Origin: Paenibacillus rubinfantis
Lineage (GTDB): Bacteria; Bacillota; Bacilli; Paenibacillales; Paenibacillaceae
DNA: 64,000 nucleotides
NCBI RefSeq assembly: GCF_001486505.1
Contig: NZ_LN909048.1
Location: 1-64,000 of the forward strand
Direction: 5' to 3'
Positions 54,521 to 63,085 of this stretch are shown here, one piece after another. Position 1 is the stretch's first letter; each line of letters starts with the position of its first letter. The notes below the pieces were generated by a model. It searched no databases. It saw only the letters and a list, made by a program, of their open reading frames with translations, and was not told the origin of the DNA. The translations under genes and the position numbers were made by a program.

Positions 54521-55716
54521 CCCTGAAGCAGGGCGCTCGTGACCGCCACCAGCGCGCCGGGCGCCGCTGTCCAGGCCCCCCAAGCCAAGGTGGCCGCCCC
54601 CGCCGCATCCTCGTACAGCATCACGTTGATGGGCGCAGCCAACAAGGCCAGGCCCAGCGAAGCCGCCAGGCCGATCAACCAAAACCAGCGCAAAGCCACC
54701 TGCACCTGCCGCCGGATCGCCCCGGCGTCTCCCTTCATCTGCAGCTCGGCCATCGACGGGATGAACAACACCGACAACGAGGTCGCCAGCATCGTCACCA
54801 GCTGCACCAGCGGGATCCCCCGGTTGTAAACCCCCACTTGTGCCATGATACGCAGCTCCTCGCCGTGGGCAGAGAGCAGGCGCGGCAACGTAAACGTGTC
54901 CACCAAGCTGATTAACGGAACCGCCAGCGCGGCAAAGCTAATCGGCACCGCATCCTTCAGCAACGTAGGCAGAAGCTGCCTGCGACGTTTCCGCTGCGAC
55001 AGCTGATCCACATTTGCACGCTGCATCCCTTCTCCGTAAGCGGACAGTACCTGTTTCCGTGCGCTCTTCTCCCTCCGCCAATACAACAACATCCCCCCAA
55101 GACCCGCGGCCGCTCCGGCCGAGGAGCCGATAAGCGCCCCGCCGGCGAGCTCCGCCTCTCCGGCCCCAATCCGGCTTAACCCTAACAGCAGAACGATCAT
55201 CACCGTGACGCGGACCGCCTGCTCCAACACCTGGGAAACCGCGGTAGGCGTCATCCTTTGATGTCCCTGAAAGTACCCCCGCAGCGCCGCCGCCACCGGG
55301 ACGAGCAGCAACGCCGGCGCCGCCCCGCGAAAAGCCGGGATCAACAGCCGGCTGCCGATCAGTTGCGCCAGAAACGGCGCCCCAAAATAAAGCAGCCCCG
55401 CAAAGGCAACCCCCAAGACCAGCATTGCGGCCGACGCCAGTCGCAGCACCTCGCCTCGTTCCCGTTCCAGACTGGGCGCCTGGCGTTCCGCCACGAATTT
55501 GGCCACCGCTGCCTGAAAGCCGGATGTCGTGAGCGTAATCAAAAGCGTATAAAAAGGATATACCGTATTATAAATGCCAAATACGCCGTCTCCTCCGATA
55601 TTTTGCAGCGGAATCTTCTGCAGCATCCCCAGCAGCTTGGTGACCAACGCCGCCGCGCTTAGCACGGCCGCCCCCTTCAGCAGCTTCGAGGACAAGCTTT
55701 CCTTCGTTTCCATCAT
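54490..55716 (-). CDS. spoVB: SpoVB/YabM-type polysaccharide flippase, N-terminal part of a broken gene
   Basis: The protein belongs to the MOP/MATE-like flippases; SpoVB moves lipid-linked peptidoglycan precursors for the spore cortex. The N terminus (LLKGAAVLSAAALVTKLLGMLQKIPLQNIGG) and about ten membrane segments are intact. Only about 403 family residues are read before the frame runs into adapter-like sequence and stops after RLFFTSRRV, so the last five or so residues are not native. The family is about 520-540 aa. A C-terminal piece persists at 54242-54482. Whether the organism itself carries a broken gene cannot be decided here. Confidence 0.8.
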   Translation of the reverse strand: MMETKESLSSKLLKGAAVLSAAALVTKLLGMLQKIPLQNIGGDGVFGIYNTVYPFYTLLITLTTSGFQAAVAKFVAERQAPSLERERGEVLRLASAAMLVLGVAFAGLLYFGAPFLAQLIGSRLLIPAFRGAAPALLLVPVAAALRGYFQGHQRMTPTAVSQVLEQAVRVTVMIVLLLGLSRIGAGEAELAGGALIGSSAGAAAGLGGMLLYWRREKSARKQVLSAYGEGMQRANVDQLSQRKRRRQLLPTLLKDAVPISFAALAVPLISLVDTFTLPRLLSAHGEELRIMAQVGVYNRGIPLVQLVTMLATSLSVLFIPSMAELQMKGDAGAIRRQVQVALRWFWLIGLAASLGLALLAAPINVMLYEDAAGAATLAWGAWTAAPGALVAVTSALLQGRLFFTSRRV

Positions 55717-55824
55717 GGCAACCTACTTTGCTTCATCAATAATGACCTATTGCATCAACTAACAGGTTCCATTATATGACGAAACAAGGGGCTGCCGCCA
55801 TTTCCCCCCGGGTGAAACGCAAAA

Positions 55825-55891
55825 AACTTACACATCCCTCGAAAGTTTCGGCCGGACCAAGTCCGCCCCAAACAGCGGGTGTGTGTAAGTT
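55825..55891 (-). terminator. Terminator downstream of spoVT
   Basis: AACTTACACA and TGTGTAAGTT form a 10-bp base stem around a GC-rich region with smaller hairpins such as GGACTTGGTCC, and the 3' arm runs into TTTTTT on the minus strand. It lies 32 nt after the spoVT stop. Confidence 0.75.
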
Positions 55892-55922
55892 CCTCCATGC
55901 GCCATACTTGTTGCCTATGGTT

Positions 55923-56465
55923 CTATTGCTCCATCTGTTTAGCCAGAAAACCAGCCGCCGTTTCGGCCATTTTCGATTCCAAATCGGACATTTTTACGGA
56001 ATCGTCTTTGTTGACGAGCACCACCGTTCCGATCGGATCTCCGCCGGCAATAATCGGCGCGATAACGAACGAGGAGAGGTTCTCCGGATGATCCTTTGTG
56101 ATTTCGTAGGACCCCGACTCCGCTTCCATAATGATTTTACGGCCATCCATACTGCTCTCCAGCAGCGAACTGATTTGCTTTTCCAGATATTCTTTCTTAG
56201 AAGCCCCCGCCACAGCAATAATCGTATCTCGGTCGGAGATTAAGGTAATATGACTGGTGCTTTCATACAACGACTCCGCATACTCCTTGGCGAAATCACC
56301 CAGCTCGCCGATCGGCGAATATTTCTTCAGAATCACTTCTCCATCCCGGTCCACAAAAATTTCGAGCGGATCTCCTTCCCGAATTCGCAGCGTGCGGCGA
56401 ATTTCCTTAGGGATAACAACACGGCCCAGATCATCGATACGGCGTACAATACCAGTAGCTTTCAT
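55923..56465 (-). CDS. spoVT: Stage V sporulation protein T, AbrB-family regulator
   Basis: SpoVT tunes sigma-G-dependent gene expression in the forespore. The 180-aa protein has the AbrB-type swapped-hairpin DNA-binding domain (MKATGIVRRIDDLGRVVIPKEIRR...DPLEIFVD, about 1-50) and a C-terminal GAF-like domain. Length equals the B. subtilis protein. A clear sigma-G promoter was not identified upstream, although CATACACT on the minus strand near 56567 has -10 character. Confidence 0.97.
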   Translation of the reverse strand: MKATGIVRRIDDLGRVVIPKEIRRTLRIREGDPLEIFVDRDGEVILKKYSPIGELGDFAKEYAESLYESTSHITLISDRDTIIAVAGASKKEYLEKQISSLLESSMDGRKIIMEAESGSYEITKDHPENLSSFVIAPIIAGGDPIGTVVLVNKDDSVKMSDLESKMAETAAGFLAKQMEQ

Positions 56466-56728
56466 TTCACTTGATGCCCCGCTTTCTTAGAAGTTTTGAA
56501 CTACGGCTTGAATTTCCTTAAGCTTCACCTATTCGGACTTTATACGTAATCTGCGGCTTACACAGTGTATGCGCCATGAGCTTCGCCAAAACGAGCGGCC
56601 GAAGGTGGGGACAGGGATGGCTTGTTCTGTGATTATGACCATAGTATTCATCCCGGGCGAACACCTTATTCATCATAATGAACCATGATTTTTAACCCCT
56701 TGCCGCGTATAGGTAAAAATGTCCTCGC
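56466..56728. other. Intergenic region prsA-spoVT
   Basis: No gene is seen. The spoVT promoter should lie here; two weak candidates (a CATACACT and a TATAAA with poor -35 partners) were noted on the minus strand. Confidence 0.4.
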
Positions 56729-56735
56729 AAAAAAA

Positions 56736-56756
56736 CAGCGCGGAACTCCCGCGCTG
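56736..56756 (-). terminator. Terminator downstream of prsA
   Basis: CAGCGCGG and CCGCGCTG form an 8-bp perfect stem with a 5-nt loop followed by seven T residues on the minus strand. Confidence 0.93.
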
Positions 56757-56770
56757 CTTCCTTGTTCTGC

Positions 56771-57904
56771 TTATTTGTTCGTATCGTTCCCAGCCCCGTT
56801 GCCGTTTGTTCCAGCGTTTCCGGCGTTGCCGGACCCTTCCGTACCGGCATTGGTCCCTGCGTCGGTCCCGGCGTTCGTTCCGTTCCCCGCATTGGTGCCT
56901 GCATCCGTGTCGTTTTCGCCCGTGTTGGTTTCCACTTTAGGCAATTCGATTTTCTTGATGATCTTCTTCTCCAGATCACCCGACATGAACTCGTCCAATT
57001 TGTTGGAGGCCAACGTCGTTTGGATCATGTCTTTCTGCTCTTGGGTCAAATCTTCAAATTTCTTCTCGGTCCGAGATTCCACACGAATAATGTGGTAGCC
57101 GTATTCGGTCTCTACCGGATCACCGATTTCGTTCACCGGTTGGGTCAAGGCAGCTTGCTTAAAAGCTTCTACCCAATTGCTGACCTCCACGTTTTCGTAC
57201 AAACCGCCGTTATCCTTGGAGCCTGGGTCTTCGGAGTACTCTTTCGCCAAAGTGGCGAAATCCTCACCCTTGTCCAACTTAGCTTTGACATCCTTCGCCA
57301 GCTTCAAAGCGTCCTCAGAGGTACGCTCTTTGCCGTCCGGATCGGTGAAGTTGATCAGGATATGACGGACCGAAGCCGTCGTATAATCCTGCTTCGTCGC
57401 TTCAAATTCCTTCTTCACGTCGTCCTCGGAGATCTTCAGCCGTTCGCCTTCCATCACGGTATAAATCCGCACCATGTAGTTCTTGAACTCCGCTTCGGTC
57501 AGCTTCTGAGCGTCCAGCATTTGCTTGAAGTTGTCCTCGCCGTACGAGGATTTCATCAGGTCAAACTGCTCTTCCGCCTTCTTCTTGCCGGCTTCCTTGG
57601 TCTTGTCGTCGGCTTTGGTTTCAAGGTATTCATAAGCGATCTCCTGCTTGATCAAATACTGGCGGAAATCCTCCATTTGCATGAACTGTTCCATTTGCGG
57701 CTGAAGCGCCAGTACGATCCGCTGCTCGCGGTCCCACTCGTTCTCTGTAATTTCGCCGCCTTCGTACGTTGCGATGACCTTACTCGTATCGTTCCCTCCC
57801 GAGCTTGCTTCTTTTTTACCGCATCCCGCCATGACGGAGAAAGCCAATACCGCCACGAGTGCGATCAGCAGCGTTCTCCATGAGCGCCTTTTACTTTGAA
57901 ACAT
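56771..57904 (-). CDS. prsA: PrsA/SurA-like peptidyl-prolyl isomerase lipoprotein
   Basis: The 377-aa lipoprotein probably folds secreted proteins outside the membrane. The N terminus has KRRSWR, a hydrophobic core and lipobox VMAGC. A SurA_N-like helical region leads into a parvulin domain (about 180-280) with ASVRHILINF, AKEYSEDPGSKDNGGLY and the PVETEYGYHIIRV motif. The last 54 residues are a low-complexity Asn/Gly/Thr/Ala tail. ATG 57904 has GGGG 9 nt upstream and overlaps the mfd stop by 14 nt, so the two are coupled. Confidence 0.88.
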   Translation of the reverse strand: MFQSKRRSWRTLLIALVAVLAFSVMAGCGKKEASSGGNDTSKVIATYEGGEITENEWDREQRIVLALQPQMEQFMQMEDFRQYLIKQEIAYEYLETKADDKTKEAGKKKAEEQFDLMKSSYGEDNFKQMLDAQKLTEAEFKNYMVRIYTVMEGERLKISEDDVKKEFEATKQDYTTASVRHILINFTDPDGKERTSEDALKLAKDVKAKLDKGEDFATLAKEYSEDPGSKDNGGLYENVEVSNWVEAFKQAALTQPVNEIGDPVETEYGYHIIRVESRTEKKFEDLTQEQKDMIQTTLASNKLDEFMSGDLEKKIIKKIELPKVETNTGENDTDAGTNAGNGTNAGTDAGTNAGTEGSGNAGNAGTNGNGAGNDTNK

Positions 57905-60900
57905 CCTGTAGTTCCCCTTTCGCTTTGAACGCATCCTTCAGGGCTCCGAGAAACTGCTCCAACAAGCCCATCAATTCTTTGTCGTCCATTCCCTTGGTTT
58001 TAATCCGGATGAGCATCACGGATCCTTGACTAAATTGTACACGTCTTCCGAACAGATTGCCAACTTCCGCGAGCTTGCTTGGAACGACGACCTTTTCCCG
58101 ACCTTCGTAGAATTTGATCGTCACTTCCTCGCCTCGCAGCGTCAGCGACTCGATGCCATACTGCTTCCCGTACAGTTTGACACGGGCGACAGCCAGGAGA
58201 TTCTGCACGGCTTCCGGCAGCTCGCCGAACCGGTCCAGCAGCTCGTCCTCCAGCTCGGCTACGTCCTCAAATGACGCAGCGGAGGCGGTTTTCTTGTAAA
58301 TCTCGATCTTCTGAATACTGTCGTAAATGTAGTCCGACGGTAAATACGCATCGATCCCCAGATCGATCGTTGTATTCCATGTCGCTTCGGCTGGGACCGT
58401 CTCGCCAAGCATCGTGATTTTGCGCTTCTGGATTTCTTCGGCCAGCATCTGCGAGTACAGATCGAAACCCACGGAAGCGATAAAGCCGTGCTGCTCCGCG
58501 CCAAGCAAATTGCCCGCGCCGCGGATGGCCAGGTCGCGCATGGCGATTTTGAAGCCCGAACCCAGCTCGGTGAATTCCTTGATGGACTGCAGCCGCTTCT
58601 CCGCGACCTCGGTTAATGACTTGTCACGTTGATACGTGAAGTAAGCGTAAGCGATCCGGTTCGACCGTCCCACGCGGCCGCGAAGCTGGTACAGCTGGGA
58701 CAAGCCCATTTTGTCGGCATCGTGAACAATCAGCGTGTTGACGTTCGGAATATCGACGCCGGTCTCGATGATGCTGGTGCTGACCAGGACGTCGTATTCC
58801 CCGTCAAGGAAATCCAGAATCGTCTTCTCCAGCTCCTGCTCCGACATTTGGCCATGGCCAATCCCGACACGCGCATCAGGAACCAGCAACGAAATTTGCG
58901 AGGCCATTTCCTGAATGCCTTGCACGCGGTTATACAGGTAGTAGATCTGTCCTCCCCGCGCCATTTCGCGCTCGATCGCTTCGCGCACGAGCGATTGGCT
59001 GTGCTCAACCACATAGGTCTGCACCGGGAACCGGTTCTCCGGCGGCGTTTCGATGACCGACAGGTCGCGAACGCCCAGCATCGACATATGCAAGGTCCGC
59101 GGAATCGGCGTCGCCGTCAGGGTCAGCACGTCCACGTTCGTTTTCAGCTTTTTCAGCTTCTCTTTATGCGTTACGCCAAACCGCTGCTCTTCGTCAACGA
59201 TCAACAGGCCTAAATCCTTGAACACCAGATCCTGCGACAAAATCCGGTGGGTTCCGATCACGACGTCTACCGTGCCTTGACGAACCCCCTTAATCGTTTC
59301 GTTCTGCTCCTTGCGGCTGCGGAAGCGACTTAGCGACTGAATGTTAATCGGATATCCGGCAAACCGCTCGCGGAACGTCTCATAATGCTGCTGGGCCAAA
59401 ATCGTTGTCGGCACGAGTACCGCCACCTGCTTGCCTTCGATCGCCGCCTTGAAGGCCGCGCGGATCGCAACCTCGGTCTTGCCATACCCTACGTCGCCGC
59501 ACAGCAAGCGGTCCATCGGACGGCTTTGCTCCATATCCTTCTTGATCTCTTGGATTGCCCGCAACTGGTCCGGCGTCTCCTCATACGGGAACATGGCCTC
59601 AAATTCCTGCTGCTCGGGAGTGTCCTTCTCGAAGGCATACCCTGGCGCGGCTTGCCGCTCCGCGTACAGCTTGATCAAATCGTCGGCAATGTCCTGTACG
59701 GAGGAACGGACTTTATTTTTCACACGAGTCCATTCGTTGCCGCCCAGCTTATAGACCTTCGGCTCCTTATCCTCGGAACCGACGTACTTCTGAATCATGT
59801 CGATCTGTTCGATCGGTACCGACAGCTTATCGCCGCCGGCATAGAGAATATGCATGTAATCCTTGTGGATTCCGCCGACCTCCAGCGTGCCGATCCCCAT
59901 GTATTTCCCGATCCCGTGATTCTGATGGACGACGTAATCGCCCACCTTCAGCTCGGTGTAGCTCTTGATCCGTTCGGCATTGTCCATGCTTTTGCCGACG
60001 CGGCGCGCTTTACGTTGTTTCTGGGAGAACATCTCGCCTTCGGTAATGACGACGAGGTGGACGGACGGCAGCTCAAATCCAGACTGCAGGTTACCCTGCA
60101 GCAGCGACGGCTCCTCAATGCCATAGTCCTGCAGCACCCGCCGCATCCGATCCATGCGCTCTTCGTTGCTAGCCAGCATGATGACGTGGGCTCCGCTCTT
60201 TTTCCAACGCTCCATCTCCGCCTTCAGCACGTTCATTTGCCCGTGAAAATCCTGCATCGCCCGCGTCACGAAGTTTACGATATTCTGCGGCTGGGAATGC
60301 GGCACTTGGCGCAGGAACAACGACATAAACAACGTCTGGAATGGACGGTGGTAAATCAGGTGATCCACGTCCACCGCCAGCGACAGGTCCGGAAGGCTTT
60401 TGCCATTCTGGAACAGGTGCAGATTCCATTCCGCTTCATCGCGTTCCAGCTGCTTGGCCGTTTCGAGTAAGCGCGCCGGCTCGTCGAGCAACAGCAGCGT
60501 ATCCTTCGGCATGTAGTCGTATAGCGTTTTTCGCTCCGGATAAATCAAAGAAATATATTTATAGATTTCCGAAAAATAAACATGCTCGCGCAGCATTTCC
60601 ATCTCTTTGAACAGCTCTTCGCGGAGGCGGTTTTTAGCCTGACGGTCGGTCATCTTGTCCAGCTGAATCTCCAGTTTCTCGGACACCGCCTGCGCCGCCT
60701 GTTCCAGCCGCTCCTTCGAAGAGATCAGTTCCTTGCACGGTGGAATGAACACTTCCTTGATCTGGTCGACCGACCGCTGATCCGCCGGATCAAAGGTTCG
60801 GATCGAATCGACCTCATCATCAAACAGCTCCACCCGGTAAGCCGTGGAGGCTGTCAGTGGATAGAAGTCGATGATCCCGCCGCGCAAGCTCATCTCGCCG

Positions 60901-61415
60901 CGGGATTCCACCCGTTCGACCCGCTCATAACCGAGCTCAACCATTTGGGTCAGGAAATGCTCCAGCTCCAGCGTACCCCCAAGCCGGACCGTCAGTCCCG
61001 CTTCAGCCATCGCCTCCGGCGTTGGGATAAAGCGGCGAATGCCGGAATAAGGCACCACCACAACGCCCCGGAAGCCCCGGGAACATTGCAGCAGCACCTC
61101 GATCCGCTGCGCCAGCGTTTCCGGGCTGGACACAGCCGATTCGGCCGCAACCAGCTCATTGGCTGGGTACAACATCACCTGATCTGGTGAGAGCGCTTCC
61201 TGTAAATCTTCATATATTTTCTGAGCGGCAAACATATTGTGGGTTACGACGAGCAGCGGCCGGTTCGTTTCTTGATGCAGCGCAGCCAGCATCACCTGTC
61301 TGGATGAACCCGACAAGCCGGAGATCAACTGCTCCTTCATGCCCGAGTTCACGCCCGCTACCGTCGAAGCAAAATCGGTATCGCGTGAAAAAGCTTGAAT
61401 AAGTGCTTGTAGCAA
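57891..61415 (-). CDS. mfd: Transcription-repair coupling factor Mfd
   Basis: Mfd removes RNA polymerase stalled at DNA lesions and recruits UvrA. The protein of about 1174 aa has the UvrB-homology N-terminal region, the RNA-polymerase-interacting domain (KVGDYVVHQNHGIGKYMGIG) and the superfamily 2 translocase. The translocase motifs are GDVGYGKTEVAIRAAFKA (I), DEEQRFG (II), LTATPIPRTL (III) and QLRGRVGRS (VI). A C-terminal TRCF domain follows. TTG 61415 has GAGG 8 nt upstream and is preferred over GTG 61424, which abuts the ribosome site. Confidence 0.96.
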   Translation of the reverse strand: MLQALIQAFSRDTDFASTVAGVNSGMKEQLISGLSGSSRQVMLAALHQETNRPLLVVTHNMFAAQKIYEDLQEALSPDQVMLYPANELVAAESAVSSPETLAQRIEVLLQCSRGFRGVVVVPYSGIRRFIPTPEAMAEAGLTVRLGGTLELEHFLTQMVELGYERVERVESRGEMSLRGGIIDFYPLTASTAYRVELFDDEVDSIRTFDPADQRSVDQIKEVFIPPCKELISSKERLEQAAQAVSEKLEIQLDKMTDRQAKNRLREELFKEMEMLREHVYFSEIYKYISLIYPERKTLYDYMPKDTLLLLDEPARLLETAKQLERDEAEWNLHLFQNGKSLPDLSLAVDVDHLIYHRPFQTLFMSLFLRQVPHSQPQNIVNFVTRAMQDFHGQMNVLKAEMERWKKSGAHVIMLASNEERMDRMRRVLQDYGIEEPSLLQGNLQSGFELPSVHLVVITEGEMFSQKQRKARRVGKSMDNAERIKSYTELKVGDYVVHQNHGIGKYMGIGTLEVGGIHKDYMHILYAGGDKLSVPIEQIDMIQKYVGSEDKEPKVYKLGGNEWTRVKNKVRSSVQDIADDLIKLYAERQAAPGYAFEKDTPEQQEFEAMFPYEETPDQLRAIQEIKKDMEQSRPMDRLLCGDVGYGKTEVAIRAAFKAAIEGKQVAVLVPTTILAQQHYETFRERFAGYPINIQSLSRFRSRKEQNETIKGVRQGTVDVVIGTHRILSQDLVFKDLGLLIVDEEQRFGVTHKEKLKKLKTNVDVLTLTATPIPRTLHMSMLGVRDLSVIETPPENRFPVQTYVVEHSQSLVREAIEREMARGGQIYYLYNRVQGIQEMASQISLLVPDARVGIGHGQMSEQELEKTILDFLDGEYDVLVSTSIIETGVDIPNVNTLIVHDADKMGLSQLYQLRGRVGRSNRIAYAYFTYQRDKSLTEVAEKRLQSIKEFTELGSGFKIAMRDLAIRGAGNLLGAEQHGFIASVGFDLYSQMLAEEIQKRKITMLGETVPAEATWNTTIDLGIDAYLPSDYIYDSIQKIEIYKKTASAASFEDVAELEDELLDRFGELPEAVQNLLAVARVKLYGKQYGIESLTLRGEEVTIKFYEGREKVVVPSKLAEVGNLFGRRVQFSQGSVMLIRIKTKGMDDKELMGLLEQFLGALKDAFKAKGELQDVSK

Positions 61416-61501
61416 ATGAGGCACCTCTCTTACTGCTAATGGATAGAAAACAATCTATATCTAAAGCCAATGGTTAAGTCCACCTTACCCGAACCAAAAA
61501 G

Positions 61502-61527
61502 GAGCCTCAGCAAACGTGCCAAGGCTC
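61502..61527 (-). terminator. Terminator downstream of fin
   Basis: GAGCCT and AGGCTC pair around a 14-nt loop followed by CTTTTT on the minus strand, about 50 nt after the fin stop. Confidence 0.7.
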
Positions 61528-61579
61528 TATACCCGTAAATTCCGGTGAATTTTGTCCATTGTTCCTGAGAGCTAGCCGA

Positions 61580-61810
61580 TTACTGCAAGGGATTCGCAAG
61601 CAGCATCAGCTCTGGGTTATGGTCGAGTGCTTCCCTGCAATAATCGCAGGTCACCCGGACCGTCATTTCCCCGTTAGAATCATACGCTATTATATCTCTC
61701 CGCTCATCGGGGGTCAAGGAATGGAAGCCTAATTGGGCTTCTGTGACCTGAGGCGCTTCAATTCTACCAATCACCGTCCGGCAGTGCCGGCAAACGTAGT
61801 TTATAGCCAT
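61580..61810 (-). CDS. fin: Anti-sigma-F factor Fin
   Basis: The 76-aa protein has two zinc-binding pairs, CRHC near the N terminus and CDYC near residue 55, as in Fin (YabK). Fin is made in the forespore and inhibits sigma-F during the switch to sigma-G. AGGAGG lies 7 nt before the ATG. Position between pth and mfd agrees with B. subtilis. Confidence 0.93.
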   Translation of the reverse strand: MAINYVCRHCRTVIGRIEAPQVTEAQLGFHSLTPDERRDIIAYDSNGEMTVRVTCDYCREALDHNPELMLLANPLQ

Positions 61811-61892
61811 CTATATGCCTCCTGAAGATTCTTTATGTCTCCAGTATGCCCCAGAAGGCCGGCTTTTAGCCTATCAGCCCGCTCTATACACC

Positions 61893-62453
61893 TTAGCCGT
61901 TAAACTTGGCCATCGTTTGTTCAAACGTATGGTCCAAGCTGTATTCCAACGCATCACACGCCGCTTGAATGGACTGCTCGAGCAGCGGCTTCTCTTTCTT
62001 CGCGAACCCTGACAGGACATAATCAACCACCGCAAACCCCGGCTCCGGCCGGGAAATGCCCATCCGGATTCGGTTAAACGTCTGCGTGCCGGTATGCTGA
62101 ATAATCGACTTAATGCCGTTATGCCCGCCGGCACTACCTTGATACCGCAGCCGATTGCGTCCCAATTCGGTGTCGAGATCGTCGTACACGACGATCATGT
62201 CGTCAATCGATGCCTTATAGTAGTCCATATAAGCGCGTACGGCTTCACCGGACAGGTTCATATAAGTCATCGGCTTAATCAGCACGACTTTGCCGCCCGG
62301 CAGCATTCCCTCCCCGATCAAAGCCTTGCATTTGCTCTGCTTGATCTCGACGCCATGCCGGCGCGCCAGCTCATCCACGGCCATAAAGCCGATGTTATGC
62401 CGGGTTTTCTCATATTGGGCTCCCGGATTGCCGAGCCCTACGATCCACTTCAT
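61893..62453 (-). CDS. pth: Peptidyl-tRNA hydrolase
   Basis: Pth recycles peptidyl-tRNA released early from ribosomes. The 186-aa protein has the N-terminal signature VGLGNPGAQYEKTRHNIGF with the catalytic His in TRHN, the KPMTYMNLSG motif and YDDLDTELG. GSAGGHNGIKSI follows. GGAGG lies 10 nt before the ATG. In B. subtilis this gene is also called spoVC. Confidence 0.97.
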   Translation of the reverse strand: MKWIVGLGNPGAQYEKTRHNIGFMAVDELARRHGVEIKQSKCKALIGEGMLPGGKVVLIKPMTYMNLSGEAVRAYMDYYKASIDDMIVVYDDLDTELGRNRLRYQGSAGGHNGIKSIIQHTGTQTFNRIRMGISRPEPGFAVVDYVLSGFAKKEKPLLEQSIQAACDALEYSLDHTFEQTMAKFNG

Positions 62454-62565
62454 CGTTCATGTACCTCCAAATCAGGTTACTATGGCGTTCCTCACACTCT
62501 ATAGTAGCTTAATACCGCCACTGGTGCGTGGTTCTTCGTTAAACCAACTAACTTCTCACACGAAT

Positions 62566-62635
62566 TAACTGGATAATGTACCGTTAATTTTGAAGGAATC
62601 CGGTTGTATGCGAAAAATCGCCCAAATTCCAGTTA
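62566..62635. repeat. Two inverted TAACT-N13 units between pth and prs
   Basis: TAACT-N13-TTAATT on plus (62566-62591) faces TAACT-N13-TTTTTC on minus (62610-62635). TTAACTGGA and TCCAGTTAA at the outer edges are perfect complements. The unit geometry (5+13+6) equals that of the three four-unit elements, but only two units are seen, the spacing is shorter and the bases differ. It may be a related subfamily. Confidence 0.5.
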
Positions 62636-63031
62636 AACTTTTAACCGACGGGGAGTGCCAACGATCCCGTCGTCCCCTATTACTCCTCACCCCACTGCCA
62701 CGGCAGGGCTTTGCGGAAAGAATCCCGAATGGAGTCAGTCGCCTCAGGTTTTGTTTTATGGTGAAAGTTTGCGGAGCGGGCTTTGTTGTTGGAAATCCTC
62801 CGTTGGGCGGATTAAGGCAAGAGGGTGAAATGATTCTGAAGAAGCGGAGCGTTCGCCTTTGTGAGCGGATTTCTACAATTTCTGAATGCAGTCCAATCCA
62901 AGAAATCCGCGAGCAACAGCGATCGTAAGAACATTTCACACGGCTGCCTGCTTCCGCCCAACGCCAACGCCTAAACGAACTCGCGCAGCACCTTTTTCAC
63001 CAACACGCCTTTGAGCTGCCAATACACCGAT
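62636..63031. other. Intergenic region pth-prs, no gene assigned
   Basis: A frame of 112 codons on plus (62590-62928) and one of 124 on minus (62565-62939) overlap here, but neither has a convincing ribosome site or recognisable domain. The sequence holds several inverted repeats, for example GCGGATTTCT near 62872 facing AGAAATCCGC near 62898. Confidence 0.45.
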
Positions 63032-63067
63032 AGGGGTTACGTCCCCGCTCGGGAGGACGCAACCCCT
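63032..63067 (-). terminator. Stem-loop downstream of prs
   Basis: AGGGGTTGCGTCC pairs with GGGACGTAACCCCT (one mismatch) around a short loop, about 20 nt after the prs stop. The 3' side lacks a proper T run, so it may act as an mRNA end-stabiliser or partial terminator. Confidence 0.6.
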
Positions 63068-63085
63068 GGTGTGGCAGTGACCATT

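Noticed and set aside
54321..54608. 95-codon Arg/Gly-rich minus frame across the spoVB break
   Set aside because: It crosses the adapter-like junction in a frame different from both spoVB parts, so it is an artefact of the join.
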